Of a stretch of 64,000 nt of DNA, positions 1 through 11,560 are shown piece by piece. A program made the translations under genes and the position numbers. Positions within the stretch are counted from its first letter, which is position 1, and every line of letters begins with the position of its first letter. The notes below the pieces were generated by a model. The model saw only the letters and a program-made list of their open reading frames with translations. It ran no database searches and was not told where the DNA came from. Source of the stretch: Acanthochromis polyacanthus (Eukaryota; Chordata; Actinopteri; Pomacentridae); NCBI RefSeq assembly GCF_021347895.1, contig NC_067131.1, positions 32,361,164-32,425,163 of the forward strand. Reading direction: 5' to 3'.

Positions 1-2
1 TC

Positions 3-398
3 TACTTGTTTGTTCTGCTGTTTCACTTGGGTTCTGAGTTCCACAACGATGTCTGAAGTAACATTAGCCGACTCTTCCAAACTTTTTAATGTCTCACTTT
101 GGGAGTCTACTCGGGCATTAACGGCATTAAATGCATTGTCGCTTTCTTCTCTTAGAGTGGTTATTTCTTCCCTTAAGGTTTTACTCACATCGGCAATTTT
201 TTCATCGATTTTGTTGCAGATATCTGACCTAGCTTGAGCCAATTTGGTTCGGAGTGAAGCTATAGTGGTCAGCACCTGTTGAGCTTCTGCGTCCTGTCCG
301 CTCATCTCCGGCTTCTCCTTTCCACTCCAAGTCGGGGCGTCAGACGGGCCTCTATCGTCGCTCGGTTCCGTCTTGGAATTCCCTCTTGTTGTTGGCAT
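3..398 (-). mobile_element. L1/Tx1-type retrotransposon ORF1, N-terminal part
   Basis: On the minus strand an ATG at 398 opens a frame that stays open for 132 codons to the window edge. The product begins with a short acidic, Ser/Pro-rich stretch and then becomes a charged, heptad-like helix rich in Glu, Lys, Arg, Leu and Val, as in the coiled coil of fish L1 ORF1 RNA-binding proteins. No zinc knuckle or RRM is visible because the frame leaves the window. It lies head to head with the plus-strand L2 that begins near 1050. The family call rests on composition and layout, not on a database match. Confidence 0.55.
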
Positions 399-1050
399 TC
401 GTGCTGGACCACCTAAGGCAGGAGTGGTGTACTAGCAGATTCTCCCAAACTTCAGGGTTAAATATACACAGGTTTAAGTTTTAAGTGTAATTTTAAAACG
501 AATTCTGTAGGAGCTATGGCGAGACACGTCCTATCCTTTCATCGCTCAACAGCGCCCCCCAGCAGTTGGATCAGTTTGGAGCAGTTGAGTCGAACAGCAT
601 CATGTAGAGGAGAGTCTCCTTCCTGAAATACATCAGACAAACATTAGCACAACTCCACCTGCTGGAGGGAGGAGGAACTACACACAGTTCTACATAAAGT
701 ACTAAACACAGTTCTACATAGGAGTACTACACAGTTCTACAAAAAGTACTAAACACAGTTCTACATAGGAGTACTACACAGTTCTACAAAAAGTACTAAA
801 CACAGTTCTACATAGGAGTACTACACATCAGTCCCTTCAGGAATTCGCGATGTTGCGATGTTGTGCCTGCAGTGGCGGAAACTTCCTGTTTCCGCCACTG
901 CAGGCACACAGCTGAGTTGCCGCTTTTTATCCGCCTTTAAAAGGTTTTTAATACTCTTAAATACATTAGGCCTTAACATAGAGCTATTTTTAACTTGTGC
1001 TTTTACTGGATAAAAGGTTTTAGTCATCGGACTTCTAGATTTTAACGACC
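399..1050. other. Noncoding stretch with a 47-bp tandem repeat and a hairpin
   Basis: No gene is visible. About 683-832 holds roughly three copies of a 47-bp unit built from the words AGTACTA and CAGTTCTACA. 862-908 is a perfect hairpin. 399-570 may be the 5' UTR of the minus-strand L1; 909-1050 is probably the 5' UTR of the plus-strand L2. Confidence 0.5.
862..908. repeat. Perfect 21-bp inverted repeat (hairpin)
   Basis: Positions 862-882 and 888-908 are exact reverse complements separated by the 5-nt loop TTCCT. The stem contains CCTGCAGTGGCGG. It sits about 150 bp upstream of the L2 ORF1 start. Confidence 0.85.
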
Positions 1051-1052
1051 GA

Positions 1053-1580
1053 ATGCGCTACCACTCGAACATGACAACCATGGAGCCAAATGCTATGGAC
1101 ACCTTCTTACCTGCAGAGGTAGGACACCAGCTCAAAAAAGCCGAAAAAAAGATCGCCGATCTTCTTGAGGACACTGGACGGCTATCAGACGAGCTGCAGT
1201 GGAAGGACTCACTCCTGGCCACCTTCAAATCTCGGCTCCCGGCGTTGTCCACCTGGTTGGAGACCACGCAGACCGGTGAGCTGAAACAGCATAGCGCCGC
1301 TACACTGAGGGACACCGTCATCTGGGAGCCTCCCCCCTCCACCCGTCAGCGGCCCTCCTGCTCTACCCCGAGCAGTGGGACTTCTTGGTCCGAGGTGGTG
1401 GTCCGCAGGCGGAAGAGGGCTCCTGGCGTGTCTTCTGGCGGGGCTTCGTGCGGGGTTTCTCCCTCCATCAGCATCCCCCTTACCAACAAATTTTCGGCTC
1501 TATCTATGAGCGCGGAGCCGATGGTCCGGGGCCCGGCTGATCCCGATGCCTCCCATCAAACGAACGCTGTGCCCCGCTGA
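1053..1580 (+). pseudogene. L2 ORF1, N-terminal half
   Basis: A 175-codon frame whose residues 15-75 form a charged, Leu-rich helical stretch. A Ser/Pro-rich, basic linker follows (SEVVVRRRKR), then an NKFSALS segment of the kind seen before the esterase in fish L2 ORF1 proteins. The frame ends at 1580. The esterase half continues in a different frame from about 1697, so an indel separates the two. The ATG at 1095 (second in-frame Met group) may be the true start. Confidence 0.6.
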
Positions 1581-1696
1581 CTGACACCACAGCCTTCCCA
1601 CCACTCACGGCTGTCAGTGCCCCAGGGGATCATCGTCCAACACCGGGCCGCTCGCCTCCGTCCTCCCGCCCCTCGGCCCAGCGAAAGCGGCTCCTC

Positions 1697-2338
1697 ATGG
1701 ACGCAGTGCGATGGCACACGAGGTGTCCTCACCCCCGGGGGCCTGGCAGGGATGACGGGTTTGCAGAGCCGGCTGCCCCCCCAAAACAACAGGCCACGAC
1801 GCTCGTCATCGGGGATTCCCTCATCAGAAACGTCCGTCTGAGGGGGGCGGTCACCCTGTGTTTTCCTGGCGCCACAGTCTCTGACATTACTGAGAAAATC
1901 CCAGCCGTCCTGAGCTCTCACCCACAGGTAAACAGGATTGTCATACATGTGGGCACCAACGACACCCCCAGACAACAGTCTGAGCTTTTAAAGCGTGACT
2001 TCACGCAGCTTTTTAACAAACTCTTACAGCACCAGCTGAGGGTCATTATCTCCGGCCCCACCCCCACCTGTGGCAGGGGCATTGGCCGCTTCAGCAGGCT
2101 GCTCAGTTTGAACACCTGGCTCTCCTCAGCCTGCAGCTACCATAATGTTGGCTTTATAGACAATTTTGATGCTTTTTGGGAGAGGAGACATCTTTTTACT
2201 TCAGACGGTCTCCACCTGAACAGAGCCGGGGCTCGCCTACTGTCAGCCAACCTTGCATATGGAGCACAACACACTAAACCCACACTCTCCTCCCATCACC
2301 TCAAACATGCTCTATCTGACCAGTCCCCTACTGAATGA
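1697..2338 (+). pseudogene. L2 ORF1, SGNH/GDSL-type esterase half
   Basis: This frame carries the hallmarks of the SGNH hydrolase fold known from CR1/L2 ORF1 proteins: the nucleophile block GDSL at 1811-1822, the GTND block at 1952-1963, and the C-terminal Asp-x-x-His block DGLH at 2204-2215. All catalytic positions are therefore present. In L2/CR1 elements this domain is an ORF1 accessory thought to help the RNP interact with membranes or lipids; that role is from the family, not from this sequence. The first ~25 residues of the frame are probably out-of-frame readthrough before the indel, since domain similarity begins near 1795. Confidence 0.75.
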
Positions 2339-2485
2339 TGTCTCCTAGGTCCCACTTCCTATGTTTTTAGTTCCACCTTTGACACACACAATACTGGACT
2401 TGGGTCCCCTGTTTTCACAACCCATTCATCAATTCCTGTTATCATCACTCAACGTCTTATAACCAGACCCCACCATGTTCACTCT

Positions 2486-3280
2486 GTGAATTTTAATAAC
2501 CTCAGACCTCTCCCAAAACATCAACAGTCCACCCATACAGTCTGTAAGTCACCTGTCACCATCAACATGGCACTTTTAAACATTCGCTCCCTTTTAAACA
2601 AATCTTTTATTATCTACGACCTGATTTTAGACAACAAGGTAGACTGCTTGTTTTTAACCGAAACGTGGCTGGGTACAGATGCGCCAATTATTCTCACTGA
2701 GGCCTCCCCATCAAATTTTAACTTTACATTCTCCCTGAGAAGTGGCAGGAAAGGTGGTGGTACTGCATCAATAGTTAATAATTCACTAAAGCCAAAAGAA
2801 ATTAAATTAGATCAGTACACCACCTTTGAGCACCATGCAGTTGTTTTTAACAGCCCGTCAATTCTTTGTATCACTGTTTACAGACCTCCAAAATATGATT
2901 CTGTTTTTATCAGTGAATTTTCTGAATTTTTATCTATTATCCATGCCACTTACAATTTTATCATTATATCTGGTGATTTTAACATACACATAGACAATCC
3001 ATCTGATTCTATGGCAAAAGAGTTTTTAAATTTACTGAGTTGCTTGGATTTTAATCAGCATGTCACACAGCCAAGTCACAAAGGGGGACACACACTCGAT
3101 TTAGTCCTCAGCTATGGCCTGTCAGCCAGTGTGTCCTCTGTTGTTGACTTGGCTGTGTCGGACCATTACTGTGTGTTTTTTAATATCATGTTTTATTCAA
3201 TGGGAGACCTTGGTGCGAACTGTCAGGAAACGCTATTTTACTTCAGAAGTAGCTGCAAATTTTATCGAAATCTTGGATAA
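2486..3280 (+). pseudogene. L2 ORF2, APE-type endonuclease
   Basis: The frame encodes an apurinic/apyrimidinic-type endonuclease that would nick target DNA for target-primed reverse transcription. Visible motifs in order are LLNIRSL, FLTETWL with the metal-binding Glu, VYRPPK, SGDFNIH with catalytic Asp/Asn, and the terminal VSDHYCVFF with the Asp-His pair. The domain is intact through about 3190. The last ~25 residues are out of frame, and the correct continuation appears in the frame of 3114-3755, so a 1-nt indel lies near 3190-3240. Confidence 0.85.
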
Positions 3281-3755
3281 GCATCCTCCAGCTCCTTCAC
3301 CTGCGTCCTGTGATTTTATCGTTGAACATTTTATTAATAAATTAGAAAAAACTATTGATCTTGTTGCTCCACTGACCACAAAGAAAGTGTTGCCTAAGCG
3401 CTCACCCCCGTGGAAAAACGAAGACATCAGAAGATTGAAAAGCAATTGCAGAGTAGCTGAACGGAGATGGAGAAAAAATAAGATAACAGTTCACTATCAG
3501 ATATACCGTGAACAACTAAAAATGTACAACAGTGCTCTCAGGCACGCAAGAACAACGTATTTTACTAACATAATTACTGCTCAAAAAAATAACCCTAAAA
3601 TCCTTTTCAACACCATTGATCTTTTAATCAACCCAGATTTTAACAGACACCAAATCACTCCCTCGGACTCTCTTTGTGAAGCCTTTGCAGACCACTTCAG
3701 GGGTAAAATTGATTTTATAAGATCCTCTATTTCATCTAATCAGAATACTGTTTAA
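3200..3755 (+). pseudogene. L2 ORF2, endonuclease-RT linker, cut by L1 insertion
   Basis: From about 3215 the third frame reads the basic linker of L2 ORF2, with a PPWKNEDIRRLK motif, followed by a Trp/Arg-rich helix. Its stop at 3753-3755 is created by the L1 junction: the T belongs to L2 and the AA to the inserted L1. Removing the insert together with one copy of the target duplication keeps the frame continuous with the RT segment beginning at 6489. Confidence 0.8.
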
Positions 3756-6486
3756 CTTGCCAAAAGTGTCTCAGGAACATGTTGAAATGCTCGATTCTCC
3801 GATAACCGAAGTGGAAATCAGAAAGGCAATCTCACTGATGAAAGCTGGAAAATCTCCAGGTTATGACGGATTCCCTGCAGAGTATTATAAAATCTATATA
3901 GATGTCCTCGCTCCTGTCTTACAAAAAGTATATGAGGAAGCTTTTCAAAGAGAACACATTCCCCCAACTTTTAACGAAGCACTAATATCTCTGATACCAA
4001 AAAGGACAAAGATAATACAGACCCATCGAATTTCAGGCCAATTAGCCTGCTGAACTTGGACTGTAAAATACTCACTAAAGTGCTGGCCCTGCGATTACAA
4101 AAAATTTTAAGTACTATTATACATCCTAACCAGACGGGCTTTATGAAAACTCGGTCTTCCTCTGACCATATTCGAATATTATTGCATTTAATGTGGTCGA
4201 GTCAATCTAGTGATGCACCAGTAGCAGCCTTCTCCTTAGATGCGGAGAAGGCGTTTGATAAAGTTGAATGGAGTTTCCTTTTCCTGGCTTTATCTCGATT
4301 TGGCTTTGGATCGCACTTTATTAAATGGGTCAAAATACTATATAAGGAACCAAAGGCGGCAGTTATTTCCAATGGGATAATTTCACAATTTTTTGGTATA
4401 TCACGTGGGGCCCGACAAGGGTGCTCGCTGAGCCCCCTGTTATTTCTCATTTTTATTGAAACATTAGCAGCGAGTATCCGATCAAATGAAGGAATTAAAG
4501 GAGTGTCAATTGGCCAGCATGAAAACAAATTACTTCTATATGCTGATGACATTTTAGCTATTATTACTGATCCACAATCTTCTTTACCACATCTTTTGGG
4601 TACTATAGACTTATTTTCAAAAATGTCGGGGTATACTGTAAATTGGGGAAAATCTGAAGTTATGCCTTTATCATTTCATTGTTCTTCCAACATGGTAGAG
4701 AAATTTAAATTTAAATGGGTGCCCAAGGGGATGAAATATTTGGGGATCAAACTTAGTCAAGATTTGGAGGAGATACCTCAGCTAAATTTTACTCCAGTTC
4801 TGTTAAAAATTAAAACAAATTTGGAGAAATGGGAAAAGCTAAAATTGTCACTGTGGGGTAAGATCAATGTTATAAAAATGGTTATAGCTCCACAAGTTCA
4901 GTATTTATTAATGATGATACCAATGGAAATTCCGCCTATCTTCTTTAAACAGTATGAAAGTCTGATCAAACAGTTTCTATGGGAAGGAAAAAGAGCAAGA
5001 ATAAAACTGAGTAAATTGTATGCACCTAAGGAAAAAGGTGGTTTAGGATTGCCTGATGTAAATTTGTATTGTATGTCTTTTGAAATGGCCAAATTGGTTA
5101 AATACTGGGAGAAATCAAAGCAGGGACAAGAATGGATAAATATAGAAACAGAAATTTGTTCACCATTTGATCCCAAAAATATACTGTCTCAGAAATTTGA
5201 TAATACTAACCCAGTGCTTACTCATTCTTGCCAAGTATGGCTGAAGGCACATAAAATGATTAAGATATCACATCAAGTACAAAAGTATTCATCTCTTTGG
5301 AATAACACAGCAATATGCATTGGTAAACACCAGTATTCTGGAGGCAGTGGCATTCCTGTGGCATATATACTATTGAAAATTTATATAATGATGGGCAATT
5401 TGTGTCTTACACAGATCTCATTGAAAGATTTAAATTAGAAAGGAAAGACAATTTTTGGAAATATTTGCAAATGAGACATTGCGTGTCTACAAAATTCAAA
5501 GAGGGTGGTGATAATGTAATTTCTGAGTATATCCAGATGCCACGGGAACGTCATACAGCTTCACAGTTTTACAGGCTCTTGAATAACACCCGCAATAGTG
5601 AATCTGTTAATATCAAACTTTTATGGCAGAGAGATCTAAAGGTAGATTTTTCAAATGAGAGGTGGTCAGATATTTTATCAGATAATGGGAAATACGTGAA
5701 GGAAGCAAGAAGTAAATGTATACAGTATAAACTATTGCACAGATATTATCATACCCCGGTCAGACTACACGGTATGAAACTTGCATCAGACAACCTGTGC
5801 TGGAAATGTAAAGTTGAGGTGGGAACATTCTTACATTGTATGTGGGAATGCGCTCTAATATCACCTTTTTGGACAAAGGTCATTGAAGTTTTAAGTCACT
5901 GGGCTGGTTCACAGATGCCCTTGACCCCAGAGCTGTGCTTACTTGGTGAAAGATGTCAAATGCCTAATGTTTCAAAGAATGTTTTCAGTATTGTTATGAC
6001 TGGACTGGTGACAGCATCCAGAATAATTCTGAGACATTGGAAAACCACTGTGCGTCCGGAAGTGAAAGACTGGATTAAAACCATGGCAGAGACAGCCTCT
6101 TATGAATCTATGCTTTACAAATTAAAAGCCACCATGGAGGACGAAGACACTAAATGGGACTCATTCTGGAGTTTTCTCAAACAAAATCTGATTTATACTG
6201 ATGTATAAAATAATACTTTTTGGTTTGTTTGTTTTTGTTTTTAAATAATAGCTGTCTGGATTTGCTTCTGTTTTAGTTGCAGGAAACAATGTAACTTCTT
6301 TGTACTTGCATTTGCAATACGTGTGACTCTAAAGGGAAAGGGGTGGGGGTGCGCCAACCAAATTTTGTGTTTTTTTTTTTTTGTTTGTTCTGTTTTGTTT
6401 TGTTCTGTTTTGTGTTTTTCCCTGTTTTGTAAATTTTAGAAAAAGTTTTTTGAAAATCAATAAAAAATTTAAATCACAAAAAAAAA
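3754..6486 (+). mobile_element. 5'-truncated L1/Tx1 retrotransposon inserted in the L2
   Basis: The insert is flanked by a perfect 12-bp target duplication, AGAATACTGTTT, at 3742-3753 and 6487-6498. It is oriented plus, begins inside ORF2 (5' truncation), and ends with a 3' UTR, an AATAAA at 6459 and a short A tract (6478-6486). These are the marks of target-primed reverse transcription. Coding content is the RT and C-terminal region of ORF2 in three frames (3757-4053, 4056-5438, 5402-6208), so the copy is inactive both by truncation and by two frameshifts. Confidence 0.92.
3757..6208 (+). pseudogene. L1 ORF2 reverse transcriptase and C-terminal domain, frameshifted
   Basis: The sequence opens with the RT entry motif KAGKSPGYDGFPAEYY. 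The palm motifs follow: FSLDAEKAFDKVEW, ARQGCSLSPLLF, and the catalytic YADD at 4539-4550. After the thumb comes a Cys/His-containing C-terminal segment with a CWKC...GTFLHCMWEC pattern near 5800-5850, typical of L1. One frameshift lies in an A run near 3999-4003 (one A short). The second is near 5365-5390. Otherwise the frames are long and open, which suggests a fairly young insertion. Confidence 0.88.
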
Positions 6487-7265
6487 AGAATACTGTTTCT
6501 AATACAGTAGAAAGCTTGTTTTTACCTGAGGAAACACTGGACAGTTCTGCACTGGTTGATGCTGAGATGCTTGGTAGAGTTTTCTCTCGAGTAAAACCAA
6601 CAACCTGCCTTTTAGACCCAATTCCCACATCACTTTTTAAAACACTTTATGGATTCCTTGAAGTCGAGCTTTTAAATATAGTGAATTGTTCCCTTCAGAC
6701 GGGCTCTTTCCCTGCTGCTCTTAAAACAGCAGTAGTGGGACCATTTCTGAAGAAGAACAATTTGGATCCTAATGTTCTTAATAACTACAGGCCAGTGTCC
6801 AACTTACCATTTTTAAGCAAAATTTTAGAAAAACTTGTTTTTATTCAGCTGAACGATTTTTTAAATCGCCATTCTATTCTTGAGACATTTCAATCTGGAT
6901 TTAGGACGAACCACAGTACAGAGACTGCACTACTGAAAATTGTTAATGATTTTAGGTGCAACCTGGACTCACACAAGCTTACAGTCCTTGTGCTGCTGGA
7001 TCTAAGCGCTGCTTTTGATACAGTAGATCACATGATTCTTTAAAATAGACTAAGACACCTAGTAGGCCTCTCTGGTACTGCCTTTCAATGGTTCAGTTCT
7101 TATCTCACAGATCAAAAATTCCTTGTAAGTCTGGACACATGCTCTTCAGGGATCCATGAAATAAAATGTGGTGTTCCCCAAGGCTCAATTTTAGGCCCCA
7201 TACTTTTTAACCTATATATGCTTCCATTGGGAGACGTCATCAGGAGGAATGGTGTCACGTTCCAC
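6487..7265 (+). pseudogene. L2 ORF2, reverse transcriptase first half
   Basis: The L2 frame resumes after the L1 with the RT core: NNYRPVSNLPFLSKILEK, the QSGFR motif, LLDLSAAFDTVDH (first catalytic Asp), and after a nonsense codon at 7041-7043 the motif GVPQGSILGPILF. It stops at about 7265, just before the expected YADD box, where unrelated sequence begins. Confidence 0.85.
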
Positions 7266-9165
7266 AGCTCCGTTGTGTTTACCGCCTCCTAAACAACCGG
7301 CGTGCAGCCATTCATTCTTTTGCCTTCTTTCATTAATAAAATCTCAGCAAATGCCCAAAGAACATGTCAAAAAGAAAAGCAACCGACATCAGAGCTTTTT
7401 TCACAACACAGAAATGCAACGTAAGCAATAGCACTGATATTTGTACAGTTACTGTACAATAACTCCATGAATATAACGGAGTATACCTTGTGGTTTAGCT
7501 AGCAGGACCAATTTGACTACCATTACTGTCGTCAACAACTTTAGTTAATAAATGACAACTGAAACATTTTGGCCTTATGAGCCATTTTATCAAAACTCTG
7601 TCCATCCATACAGCCACGTTCTGGCTTTCACTGAGGCAAATTAAAACAATCTGGTAATACTTAGTAATCACCACTAGATGTCCTCAAATATCTTTAGACT
7701 CAACACGCTAACATACCAAATATAAACATTTACATTTTTTGCCATGGTTAAAATGCTCTGGCACCATGAAAGAAATATATTAAAATGGTAACCTTACCAT
7801 TGACACAAGTACAGACATTATTGAACATTCAAGGTACGTGAAACACAGAAAACCATCAATCTCAGGTGTGTTTTTCCATTATTTTATTTGTCTAGGATCA
7901 GTGTTCAACAGAAATAAACAAAGAGCTGCCAGAGCAGGTGACTGAGAATGAAGAGGTGAGGTCTACACAAACAAATAAAGAAGATCAGAGCTAGTGAGGT
8001 TATCCTGTAGGTTACAGATTACTAGTTACAACGTAAGTGTAATATGTACTTATTTGATCACATCAAAGTGTCTTAATTATTTTTCTAATAAATTATTATA
8101 CAGTCTTTGGTTAAAAGACATTACCATTGATGTTGAATATTGATCTCATTTGCCAACTCAGCTTGGACGAACAAAGTTGTCCAGATATCTGAAAAATTAC
8201 ATTGTAGAAATGTTAGCGGTAAATACTAAAAAAAAGAGTAACATTTGCAGTATATGCTGCATCGTTACCTGATATAATATGCTAACACCACAAAGTAACA
8301 TTATGACCCATTAGGTAATAGTGGCAGCAAAAAAAAGCACGAGTACTAATTAACTGGGTTTTGTTTTAAAATATTATAAGTGCTTAAGGATGGGTGATGA
8401 CCCCCCCTACCCCAGCACCACCACCCCCCAGTCACAAGCCAGCAAAATGTCACTGTGACCTGAGATCAAAACATGAGAGCCCTGAGTACATCTTTATACA
8501 AAGAGAAGCTTCTTTAGTTTCAGTACGTGGTGCTAACCCAGGGACGATCATTATTAGTGATAATTAACGTCAGCTCGGCTCCATCCCCACTGAGGTATTG
8601 CTAAGATAAGGCCGAACAGCTTCAAAATGCTGAAATTCATCTGGCATCCCATATTCTAACTGGATTTGGTCTTATTGTATCAGGAATAATGCACATTTTC
8701 CTGACAGAGCGTTTTACTCATGGCAAATTGTACCATTAGTACATTTGGTATGATAGTGTGTTCAGTGCAGTTATTCAAAGACATCCACTCCTCAAAACAA
8801 CCCCCCCCCCCTTGCATATATTTATTAAATATGATAATCACAGGGTTAAACAAGCAAACAAGTTTTCAAACTCACCACAGCCATTGTCAGATGGAAATGC
8901 ACACCCTGAGTCGGAGCTTCCGCTTGGCACAGGCGCAAATTTAGCATCTACACGTTTTTTTTTAACCTCATGAAGGTGTGCTGCATGTCTGTGCAACTCT
9001 CGGCCGAGTGCGGATGGTGCGTTCAGGAGCGTCGGAATTTTCTATACTACTGAAAATAACTGGGTTTACAACGGCTTACATGTGAAGAATTTGAATGTGT
9101 TGGAGACAAAATGACCCCTGACAAAAGTGGGGGGGACACGTCCCCACTGTCCCCCCTAAACTGAC
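7266..9165 (+). mobile_element. hAT-Tip100-like DNA transposon relic
   Basis: The right end (about 9115-9165) reads a G/C-rich tract ending AAACTGACGCCTA, and the same terminal sequence closes a second copy at 58276. The segment 8868-9165 is closely similar to 57540-57573 joined with 57998-58276. Near 7365-7425 a short frame starts MSKRKATDIRAFF, the N-terminal pattern of Tip100/ZMYM-like hAT transposases, but no long ORF follows. The left terminal inverted repeat was not found, so this copy is truncated or decayed. The interior (7450-8860) is AT-rich with nothing else recognisable. Confidence 0.55.
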
Positions 9166-9184
9166 GCCTATGCACATAGTACTA

Positions 9185-9275
9185 AGCCTGTTGGCCTGGC
9201 CTGATTCTGTTGGAGGTTTGTCCCCTCTCTGTTCCAGAGGTTTTTTGTTCCTTCCCACCGTCGCTCATAAAAGAC
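9185..9275 (+). mobile_element. Possible L2 3' UTR fragment
   Basis: The words TTCTGTTGGAGGTTTGTCCC and CCTTCCCACCGTCGCT match the usual wording of fish L2 3' untranslated regions. This may be the tail of the same L2, separated from its RT by the hAT. The call is from memory of the motif and is weak. Confidence 0.35.
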
Positions 9276-9435
9276 GACTTCAGATTATTGTTTTCAGCTG
9301 TTTAGGATTCCGACATCTGTCAATGACCAGGACGTGTTCTGAATCTGTGCTGTAGAAATAAAACTGACTCCTGGCATGTGTTTGCTGTAGAAACATACAA
9401 TAATAAACCGGGAAGACACACGTGTTGAGGCTCAT

Positions 9436-9685
<250 letters not shown>

Positions 9686-9718
9686 TAGCAGTATCAGTAG
9701 TACTGTCTGTACTAGTAC

Positions 9719-9817
9719 CTTGTCTGTAGCAGTGATGTCTCCTCCGTGGTCCAACAGCAGCTTGAGGACAGACAGATGTCCTCCTCGACACGCAGAATGA
9801 AGACATGTGGACCACAG
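9719..9817 (-). CDS. Ankyrin-like exon B
   Basis: 99 bp, open. Acceptor CTGTATCCAG precedes 9817; donor GTACTA follows 9719. It encodes one ankyrin repeat ending GGDITATDK. The following intron is only 184 bp and holds four copies of a 33-bp repeat. Confidence 0.8.
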
Positions 9818-9852
9818 CTGGATACAGCAGGAAAGTTAACACTTGGAAACAG

Positions 9853-11307
9853 TTCTAAGCCCTGTAGACCTGGTTCTAAGCCCTGTAGACCTGGTTCTAA
9901 CCCCTTTAGACCTGGTTCTAAACCCTGTAGACCTGGTTCGAAACCCTGTAGACCTGGTTCTAACCCCTTTAGACCTGGTTCTAAGCCCTGTAGACCTGGT
10001 TCTAAACCCTGTAGACCTGGTTCTAAGCCATGTAGACCTGGTTCTAACCCCTTTAGACCTGGTTCTAACCCCTGTAGACCTGGTTCTAACCCCTTTAGAC
10101 CTGGTTCTAAACCCTGTAGACCTGGTTCTAAGCCCTGTAGACCTGGTTCTAACCCCTTTAGACCTGGTTCTAACCCCTGTAGACCTGGTTCTAACCCCTT
10201 TAGACCTGGTTCTAAACCCTGTAGACCTGGTTCTAAGCCCTGTAGACCTGGTTCTAAACCCTGTAGACCTGGTTCTAACCCCTGTAGACCTGGTTCTAAA
10301 CCCTGTAGACCTGGTTCTAACCCCTTTAGACCTGGTTCTAAGCCCTGTAGACCTGGTTCTAAATCCTGTAGACCTGGTTCTAAGCCCTGTAGACCTGGTT
10401 CTAAGCCCTGTAGACCTGGTTCTAAACCCTGTAGACCTGGTTCTAAGCCCTGTAGACCTGGTTCTAAGCCCTGTAGACCTGGTTCTAACCCCTGTAGACC
10501 TGGTTCTAAACCCTGTAGACCTGGTTCTAAGCCCTGTAGACCTGGTTCTAAGCCCTGTAGACCTGGTTCTAACCCCTTTAGACCTGGTTCTAAACCCTGT
10601 AGACCTGGTTCTAAACCCTGTAGACCTGGTTCTAACCCCTTTAGACCTGGTTCTAAGCCCTGTAGACCTGGTTCTAAACCCTGTAGACCTGGTTCTAAGC
10701 CATGTAGACCTGGTTCTAACCCCTTTAGACCTGGTTCTAACCCCTGTAGACCTGGTTCTAACCCCTTTAGACCTGGTTCTAAACCCTGTAGACCTGGTTC
10801 TAAGCCCTGTAGACCTGGTTCTAACCCCTTTAGACCTGGTTCTAACCCCTGTAGACCTGGTTCTAACCCCTTTAGACCTGGTTCTAAGCCCTGTAGACCT
10901 GGTTCTAAGCCCTGTAGACCTGGTTCTAAACCCTGTAGACCTGGTTCTAACCCCTGTAGACCTGGTTCTAAACCCTGTAGACCTGGTTCTAACCCCTTTA
11001 GACCTGGTTCTAAGCCCTGTAGACCTGGTTCTAAGCCCTGTAGACCTGGTTCTAACCCCTTTAGACCTGGTTCTAAGCCCTGTAGACCTGGTTCTAAACC
11101 CTGTAGACCTGGTTCTAAGCCCTGTAGACCTGGTTCTAAGCCCTGTAGACCTGGTTCTAACCCCTTTAGACCTGGTTCTAAGCCCTGTAGACCTGGTTCT
11201 AAACCCTGTAGACCTGGTTCTAACCCCTGTAGACCTGGTTCTAAACCCTGTAGACCTGGTTCTAAACCCTGTAGACCTGGTTCTAAACCCTGTAGACCTG
11301 GTTCTAC
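9853..11307. repeat. 21-bp minisatellite, about 69 copies
   Basis: A continuous array of CTGGTTCTAAGCCCTGTAGA-type units (21 bp) with a few fixed variants (AAACCC, AACCCC, CCCTTTAGA). It occupies the intron between ankyrin-like exons A and B. Because 21 is a multiple of three and the unit lacks stops in several frames, both strands show long but spurious ORFs. Confidence 0.97.
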
Positions 11308-11329
11308 GTGTGGACATGAAGAACGGTAC

Positions 11330-11428
11330 CTTGTCCCTATGGTGGACGTCTGCTCCAGCCTCCAGCAGCTTAGAAACGACCTTGGTGTGTCCCTGAGAAC
11401 TGGCTCTGTGCAGACCTGTACGCTCAAA
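11330..11428 (-). CDS. Ankyrin-like exon A
   Basis: 99 bp, 33 codons, open. Acceptor TTGTTGCAG precedes 11428; donor GTACCG follows 11330. It encodes an intact ankyrin repeat starting FERTGLHRA. The intron after it is 1512 bp and is almost wholly a 21-bp minisatellite. Confidence 0.8.
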
Positions 11429-11560
11429 CTGCAACAACATGGTTCCACAGGCATGTTTTCAGACCACGCTAAGACTTCAGAACATACTAAGATCATGTAA
11501 TATTTACACCACATTAGTGCTTTCAGATCACGTTCCTCTGAACATCTGGATGATCCAGAC

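Larger units (their letters stand above)
1053..7265 (+). mobile_element. L2-clade non-LTR retrotransposon, interrupted by an L1 and truncated at its 3' end
   Basis: In order on the plus strand: ORF1 with a coil-like N-terminus and an SGNH-type esterase (1053-2338), an APE-type endonuclease (2486-about 3200), the linker to RT (about 3200-3753), and the first half of the reverse transcriptase (6487-about 7265). This order is that of CR1/L2 elements, including the esterase in ORF1. A 2.7-kb L1 fragment splits it at 3753/6487. The RT breaks off before its catalytic YADD box, where hAT-like sequence begins. At least two frameshifts (about 1560-1700, about 3190-3240) and one stop (7041) show it is dead. 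Confidence 0.85.
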
